DNA of 10,771 bases, taken from Prevotella sp. UBA7594 (GTDB lineage Bacteria > Bacteroidota > Bacteroidia > Bacteroidales > Bacteroidaceae). Below are positions 6,785-10,771 of the stretch, one piece after another (the stretch's first letter is position 1; every line of letters begins with the position of its first letter). Below the pieces are notes generated by a model. That model ran no database searches. It had not been told where the DNA came from and was given only the letters and a program-made list of their open reading frames with translations. The translations under genes and the position numbers were made by a program. The DNA is taken from NCBI GenBank assembly GCA_002490315.1, contig DLKG01000031.1:1-10771 (forward strand), given 5' to 3'.

Positions 6785-7921
6785 ATGAATCTAAAGAAAT
6801 TTATCGCCGCCACTGCCATTGCCATGTTTGTGCAGGGCGCAAGTGCACAGTTTAACATGCCGACACAGACTTTCACCTACGACCACCCTTATGCCGTGGA
6901 GAAGCTGCAGGCACCGAAGGGAAAGAAGGTGAAGAACGTCATTCTCATGATTGGCGACGGAATGAGTCTCATGCACGTCTACACGGCATGGACCTGCAAT
7001 CGCGGCAAGCTTTGGCTTGAGAACGCACAAACAACCGGCCTCTCTAAGACATGGGCTGCCAACAAGCTCATCACCGACTCCGGCTCGGGCGGCACATCGC
7101 TCGCATGTGGCGTGAAGACCAACTACCATGCTGTTGGCGTTACTCCCGACGGAAAACCGCAAACCACTCTCGTCGACATTGCCAAACAACTGGGCAAGGA
7201 TGCCGGCATCGCCGTGACGTGCCGCCTGTGGGATGCCACGCCCTGCGACTTCAGCTGCCATAACATCGACCGCGACAAGGAGGAGGAACTCGTCGGTGAC
7301 TACCCGACAAGCAACCTCGACTTCGCCTTCGGCGGCGGTGCGCAGAAATTCACCAACCGCAAGGACGGACGCGACATCTTCAAGGAACTGAAGAAGGAGG
7401 GCTATCATGTGTCACGAACACTCGACGACTTCTTCTCGTGGAACAAGAACAGCCGAATCTTCGCCGTGCCTTATGACGTCGACACTCCACTGCCCGACGA
7501 GCGCGGCGACCTCTTGGCGCGTGCCTCAATGAAGGGCATAGAGCTGATGAACCGCAACAAGAATGGATTCTTCATGATGATCGAAGGCTCGCAGCTCGAC
7601 GACTACGGACACTTCAACCAGCTCGACATGCTCATGAAGGAGACGCTCGACTTCGACCAGACTATCGGACGTGTGATGAAATGGGCGGCTGAGGACGGCG
7701 AGACGCTCGTTGTAGTGACTGCCGACCACGAGACTGGCGGACTCACTCTTGTCAACGGCGACAAGAACGAGGGACGTGTAGAGTGCTGCTTCTCAACGAA
7801 AGACCACTCTGGCGCTATGGTGCCAGTTTATGCCTTCGGTCCTGGCTCGGAGAACTTCACGGGTATTTTCGAGAACACCGACATCTTCTTCAAGATCAAG
7901 AAACTCATGGAAGAGAAGTAA
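6785..7921 (+). CDS. Exported alkaline phosphatase, PhoA-type active site
   Basis: Releases phosphate from phosphomonoesters in the periplasm using a serine nucleophile and a Zn2/Mg centre. The 378-residue product has a signal peptide (cut after ASA, residue 21). The full E. coli PhoA active-site set can be mapped: Asp57 in MIGDGMS; Ser99 in TDSGSGGTS; Asp150 and Thr152 in WDATP; Arg163 thirteen residues after Asp150, the same spacing as PhoA Asp153/Arg166; Glu267, Asp272 and His276 in EGSQLDDYGH, the same spacing as PhoA 322/327/331; Asp314-His315 in TADHETGG; His341 in KDHSG. It is about 90 residues shorter than E. coli PhoA. Cys-rich for its size (Cys71, 108, 146, 154, 158, 334, 335), compatible with periplasmic disulfides. 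First gene of a same-strand run with the glycosidase and metallophosphoesterase. Confidence 0.95.
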   Translation: MNLKKFIAATAIAMFVQGASAQFNMPTQTFTYDHPYAVEKLQAPKGKKVKNVILMIGDGMSLMHVYTAWTCNRGKLWLENAQTTGLSKTWAANKLITDSGSGGTSLACGVKTNYHAVGVTPDGKPQTTLVDIAKQLGKDAGIAVTCRLWDATPCDFSCHNIDRDKEEELVGDYPTSNLDFAFGGGAQKFTNRKDGRDIFKELKKEGYHVSRTLDDFFSWNKNSRIFAVPYDVDTPLPDERGDLLARASMKGIELMNRNKNGFFMMIEGSQLDDYGHFNQLDMLMKETLDFDQTIGRVMKWAAEDGETLVVVTADHETGGLTLVNGDKNEGRVECCFSTKDHSGAMVPVYAFGPGSENFTGIFENTDIFFKIKKLMEEK

Positions 7922-7933
7922 AATCTCATTTGT

Positions 7934-8037
7934 GAGGGCGTTTCAAAACAATAAGCAACGCGCCCCAAAGGGGCAAATAGCTCACCAAAAGGCAAAGCCG
8001 AGCGCAGGGCGCATTGTTTGCCTTTTGACACACCCTC
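7934..8037. repeat. 104-bp MITE-like imperfect palindrome
   Basis: Terminal inverted repeats GAGGGCGTTTCAAAA (7934-7948) and TTTTGACACACCCTC (8023-8037) match at 13 of 15 positions. A second arm segment follows: 7953-7965 against 8007-8019, 11 of 13. The arms are thus about 32 nt each around a 41-nt centre that itself contains a 5-bp stem (GCCCC/GGGGC, 7962-7966/7970-7974). It has no coding capacity. The shape is that of a small non-autonomous transposable element or a palindromic intergenic repeat. I found no convincing target-site duplication. It begins 13 bp after the alkaline phosphatase stop codon. Confidence 0.65.
7986..8027 (+). terminator. Strong hairpin, possible intrinsic terminator or attenuator
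   Basis: CAAAAGGCAAA (7986-7996) and TTTGCCTTTTG (8017-8027) are perfect 11-bp complements. Inside the 20-nt loop GCGC (8002-8005) can pair with GCGC (8009-8012). The A-tract entering and T-tract leaving the stem resemble a bidirectional terminator, but the T-tract is only four long and lies within the stem. Its right arm overlaps the outer palindrome's right arm, so the two folds exclude one another. It sits between the alkaline phosphatase and glycosidase genes. Confidence 0.4.
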
Positions 8038-8089
8038 TCTTATGGCTTGCATCTGCAAAGTCTGTTACATTCCGCATAAAAACAAATAT

Positions 8090-9718
8090 ATGGATTATAA
8101 GAATAAAGTCTTTAAGACTGTGCTTGCGGCTATGCTCCTTTCTGCCACGGCACTTTCTTCGTCAGCACAGAACCTTATTTCTTCCGGCTCACCGCTCTAC
8201 AAACTTCCCTACAAGAACACCTATGTGATGCAGACTCTCGTGGCGGAGAACACGTTCCGCACGGCAAAGCAGGAGAAGACTAAGCCCGGCTCTTTCGAAG
8301 AGGCACGCAAAATTCTGCCTTCGCCCTACTGGGAGGGACACAAGAAGGAGATAGAGATGTACTGGAAGGCATGGCAGATAGGCATAAAGAATATCTCGCT
8401 GCCGCTCGACGACTCTGGCTTCGTAACGTCCTACATCTCGCCTGCATATAATGGCAACATCTTCATGTGGGACGATGCCTTCATTACGATGTTCTGCCGC
8501 TACGGCGAGCGCTTCTTCCCGTTCCAGAAGACGCTCGACAACTTCTACGCCAAGCAGCATCCCGACGGATTCATCTGCCGCGAGATACGAGCCGACGGCT
8601 CCGACTGCTTCGGACGCTATGACCCGACATCTACCGGACCTAACCTCCTGCCGTGGTCGGAATGGCTCTACTACACGCAGTTTGGCGACGACAACCGACT
8701 CAACAAGGTGTTCCCCGTGCTGGCTGCATACTACAAGTGGCTGAAGCTCAACCGCACTTGGCGCAACGGCACTTACTGGAGCAGCGGCTGGGGCACGGGC
8801 ATGGACAACATGCCGCGCGTGCCGGAGGGCTACAACACTATCTACAGCAACGGCCACATGATATGGCTCGACGCCTGTCTGCAACAGATTATGGTGGCTA
8901 ACATTCTGCTGAAGATGGGATTCTATCTCGAGCGCTGGCAGGAGATTGAGGAGTTTGAGGACGACATAAAGAATCTTACGGCATATATCAACAAGAATAT
9001 GTGGAGTGAGCGCGATGGTTTCCTCTACGATCAGTATGCCAACGACTCGCTTTCCACCACGCAGGGCATCTACGCCTACTGGGCATTGCATACCGACGTG
9101 CTGCCGAAGCAGCGCCTCGACCGGCTCGTGGAGCATCTCGACGACACGTGCAAGTTCAACCGACCACATCGCGTGGCGTCGCTCGCTGCCGACAATCCTA
9201 AGTACAAGGCGAACGGACGCTACTGGGAGGGCGGCGTGTGGCCAGGCACCAACTACATGGTAATCTCTGGTCTCGTCGACAAGGGCTACCGGCGTCTTGC
9301 CCACGACATTGTGATGAACCACTACAACAATGTGCTTGAGGTGTACAAGAAGACGGGCACGTTCTGGGAGTACTATGCACCGGAGTCGGCATCGCCGGGC
9401 TTCATGGCTCGCAAGGACTTCGTGGGATGGACGGGTCTGCCGCCTATCGCCGAGCTTATAGAGTACATCTTCGGTATTCGCGCTGACATACAGGACAACC
9501 ACGTCACGCTCGACGTGCAACTCCTCGACGCCTATGGGCTCGACCGCTATCCGCTGGGCAAGGACGGCAACATATCATTTAAGGTGGCAAAACGCTCGTC
9601 GGCTTCGGAGAAACCTAAGGTGACTATCAACTCCAACATTCCCTTCAAACTCACACTCCTCTGGGGCAACGGCGAGAAAGTGGAGAAGGAAGTGAAGGAG
9701 GGGAATAATAATGTTTAA
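8090..9718 (+). CDS. Exported GH63/MGH1-like (alpha/alpha)6-barrel glycoside hydrolase
   Basis: Probably an inverting exo-acting glycosidase of the trehalase/GH63/mannosylglycerate-hydrolase type, acting in the periplasm. The frame is open from 8018, but ATG 8090 starts a proper signal peptide (hydrophobic VLAAMLLSATALSSSAQ, cut near residue 26) preceded by an A-rich leader, giving 542 residues. Family-like motifs in order: MWDDAFITMFCRYG (126-139), PNLLPWSEWLYYTQFGD (184-200), WSSGWGTGMDNMPR (230-243), GRYWEGGVWPGTNYM (376-390), GTFWEYYAPES (423-433) and FVGWTGLPPIAELIEYIFG (444-462). Asp239 in GMDN is the likely general acid and Glu427 in FWEYYAPE the candidate base, by analogy with GH37/GH63; both are inferred. 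The final 75 residues form a short beta region. The exact substrate cannot be read from the sequence. No consensus promoter was found in 8038-8089, so it may be co-transcribed with the phosphatase. Confidence 0.88.
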   Translation: MDYKNKVFKTVLAAMLLSATALSSSAQNLISSGSPLYKLPYKNTYVMQTLVAENTFRTAKQEKTKPGSFEEARKILPSPYWEGHKKEIEMYWKAWQIGIKNISLPLDDSGFVTSYISPAYNGNIFMWDDAFITMFCRYGERFFPFQKTLDNFYAKQHPDGFICREIRADGSDCFGRYDPTSTGPNLLPWSEWLYYTQFGDDNRLNKVFPVLAAYYKWLKLNRTWRNGTYWSSGWGTGMDNMPRVPEGYNTIYSNGHMIWLDACLQQIMVANILLKMGFYLERWQEIEEFEDDIKNLTAYINKNMWSERDGFLYDQYANDSLSTTQGIYAYWALHTDVLPKQRLDRLVEHLDDTCKFNRPHRVASLAADNPKYKANGRYWEGGVWPGTNYMVISGLVDKGYRRLAHDIVMNHYNNVLEVYKKTGTFWEYYAPESASPGFMARKDFVGWTGLPPIAELIEYIFGIRADIQDNHVTLDVQLLDAYGLDRYPLGKDGNISFKVAKRSSASEKPKVTINSNIPFKLTLLWGNGEKVEKEVKEGNNNV

Positions 9719-9734
9719 TTACGGCATTTACAAA

Positions 9735-9808
9735 CAACTCGTTAACTAACAACTTGTCAACTCGTCAACTAACAACTTGTCAACTCGTCAACTAACAACT
9801 TGTCAACT
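9735..9808 (+). repeat. 23-bp tandem repeat array, about 3.2 copies
   Basis: Units at 9735-9757, 9758-9780 and 9781-9803 read CAACTCGTCAACTAACAACTTGT, followed by a partial CAACT at 9804-9808. Only one base differs (T for C in the first unit, position 9743). Each unit is itself built of three CAACT-headed subunits: CAACTCGT, CAACTAA and CAACTTGT. The array fills most of the 99-bp gap before the metallophosphoesterase gene and stops 9 bp before its ATG. No promoter boxes are seen in the gap. Confidence 0.93.
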
Positions 9809-9817
9809 AAAAAAACA

Positions 9818-10744
9818 ATGATAACAAAAATGATATTTGCAGCCCTGCTGCTCTTCGGCCTGTCTGCCCTCAACGGCTATGCGTCGGAGAAGAAGAAGCA
9901 GGCCAACTGCACAGTCGCGATAGCCTCCGACCTGCATTTCGACATGCCGCCAGAGACCGACCAGTTCCACCACGTGCTCGCCATCAACGCCCTCGGCGAA
10001 AAGATGCACATTGACGCCGTGGTGCTTGCCGGCGACCTCTTCGACAAGTCGCACCCGCGCATACTCGACCTCTACCGACGACGCTGGGAGCGCGGTCCGG
10101 AGTACAAGCAGATTCACTATGACGTGTTCCCCACTTTCGGCAACCACGACATATCGCCCGAAAGCGGACGACCCAATCTGAATCGTGTCGGCATGGAGTT
10201 CAATCTCCATTATCTCGACTCCACTCTTCTCGACTTGAAAAACAAGAAACAGATACTCGGACTTCACCGCTCGTCGCGCTCCTACTCCTACGACATCGGT
10301 GGCGTGCACTTCGTGTGCGGACAGCTCTGCGCCGGCGACACTACCTACTGCGAGAGCAACATGCAGTGGATTAGCGACGACCTGAAGAAGTACGCCTCCG
10401 ACGGACGCCCCGTAGTGTACGTGCAGCACTACGGTTTCGACCAGTGGGCTCTCGAGTGGTGGACGGAGGAGCAGCGACAGCAGCTCTTCGACATCCTCGC
10501 ACCCTACAATCTCGCCGCCTTCTTCGTGGGCCACACCCACGAGGCTTCCATACAACACTACCGCGGCATTCCCATCTTCCAGGTGAACAACGCCTGGCGC
10601 GACAGCGACGGCAACGCCTCGTTCGATGTGCTGAAGATTCGGGGCAACAATGTGACGGTGGAGACCTACGAGGTGCTCGACGACAAAGGCACTACACGGC
10701 TCGTGCAGCCCGTGGCGACGCAGACGGCACCAATCAACAAGTAG
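9818..10744 (+). CDS. Exported calcineurin-like metallophosphoesterase
   Basis: A dinuclear-metal phosphoesterase (PF00149-type) likely hydrolysing phosphomono- or diesters in the periplasm; the substrate is not readable. A TTG at 9800 could extend the frame, but it lies inside the tandem repeat, so ATG 9818 is chosen (ATG 9830 also possible), giving 308 residues. Signal peptide about 1-22 (MIFAALLLFGLSALNGYA). All five metal-binding blocks are present: Asp38-x-His40 in SDLHFD, Asp73 in AGDLFD, Asn109-His110 in FGNHD, His204 in YVQHYG, and His239/His241 in VGHTHE. The tail after about residue 260 is a short beta segment and a polar end. It follows the glycosidase on the same strand after a repeat-filled 99-bp gap, with no visible promoter of its own. 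No lipobox or type IX tail. Confidence 0.92.
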   Translation: MITKMIFAALLLFGLSALNGYASEKKKQANCTVAIASDLHFDMPPETDQFHHVLAINALGEKMHIDAVVLAGDLFDKSHPRILDLYRRRWERGPEYKQIHYDVFPTFGNHDISPESGRPNLNRVGMEFNLHYLDSTLLDLKNKKQILGLHRSSRSYSYDIGGVHFVCGQLCAGDTTYCESNMQWISDDLKKYASDGRPVVYVQHYGFDQWALEWWTEEQRQQLFDILAPYNLAAFFVGHTHEASIQHYRGIPIFQVNNAWRDSDGNASFDVLKIRGNNVTVETYEVLDDKGTTRLVQPVATQTAPINK

Positions 10745-10771
10745 AGGAGTTTAGGAGTTAAGAAGTTAAAG
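10745..10771 (+). repeat. 8-bp tandem repeat array running off the window end
   Basis: AGGAGTTT (10745-10752), AGGAGTTA (10753-10760), AGAAGTTA (10761-10768) and the start of a further unit (AAG). It begins directly after the metallophosphoesterase stop codon. The AGTT core is the complement of the AACT core of the array upstream of the same gene. The array's true length cannot be known from this window. Confidence 0.65.

Noticed and set aside
8018..8089. Longer start for the glycosidase at 8018
   Set aside because: It would place the start codon inside the palindromic element and put 24 non-signal residues before a clean signal peptide that begins at 8090.
8038..8089. Promoter directly before the glycosidase (TACATTCC at 8066-8073)
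   Set aside because: Only part of the -7 consensus is matched and there is no TTTG at the right distance upstream.
8189..9520. Long open frame (443 codons) on the minus strand opposite the glycosidase
   Set aside because: It is the antisense shadow of a clear glycosidase gene: no start context, no domains, and Val/Leu/His/Arg-rich composition typical of the complement of GC-rich coding sequence.
9800..9817. TTG start for the metallophosphoesterase at 9800
   Set aside because: The TTG lies within the tandem repeat unit; ATG 9818 follows an A-rich leader and begins a normal signal peptide.

Overview
The window looks like chromosomal DNA of a Bacteroidota species, most likely Prevotella or a close relative. 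The reasons are several good matches to the Bacteroidota housekeeping promoter (-33 TTTG, -7 TAnnTTTG), A-rich leaders without clear Shine-Dalgarno sites, a C10 (streptopain/interpain-like) protease with a type IX-secretion-style C-terminal tail, and AACT/AGTT-type intergenic repeats. Every full-length gene carries a signal peptide, so this is a run of cell-envelope and secreted proteins rather than a metabolic operon or a phage.

Layout. 1-263: a promoter-like sequence and a 45-codon ORF whose first 25 codons nearly copy the start of the C10 protease gene 1.4 kb away. 264-1316 (minus): an unrecognised envelope protein with an SH3-like domain and two hydrophobic membrane regions. 1344-1425: divergent promoters. 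1501-4152 (plus): the large C10 cysteine protease. 4174-6582 (minus, convergent, 21-bp gap): an 802-residue surface-type protein with CxxC clusters, S-layer-homology-like repeats and a Lys/Ser/Asn-rich basic tail. 6635-6713: a second compact pair of divergent promoters. 6785-10744 (plus): a PhoA-type alkaline phosphatase, a GH63/MGH1-like (alpha/alpha)6-barrel glycosidase and a calcineurin-like metallophosphoesterase.

The three plus-strand genes at the right form a plausible functional set: two exported phosphoester hydrolases around an exported glycosidase, which would suit stripping phosphate from, and then cleaving, a phosphorylated glycan or glycoside. This is inference from adjacency only. 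They are separated by unusual spacers: a 104-bp MITE-like imperfect palindrome (7934-8037) before the glycosidase and a 23-bp tandem array (9735-9808) before the metallophosphoesterase. A further 8-bp array follows the last gene.

No tRNA, rRNA, CRISPR array, intact IS or phage gene was seen. The most unusual items are the duplicated promoter-distal/signal-peptide cassette at 97-180 and 1491-1574, the SLH-like plus Cys-cluster protein in a presumed diderm that should lack the usual SLH ligand, and the palindrome at 7934-8037, whose right arm can pair with either of two left arms.
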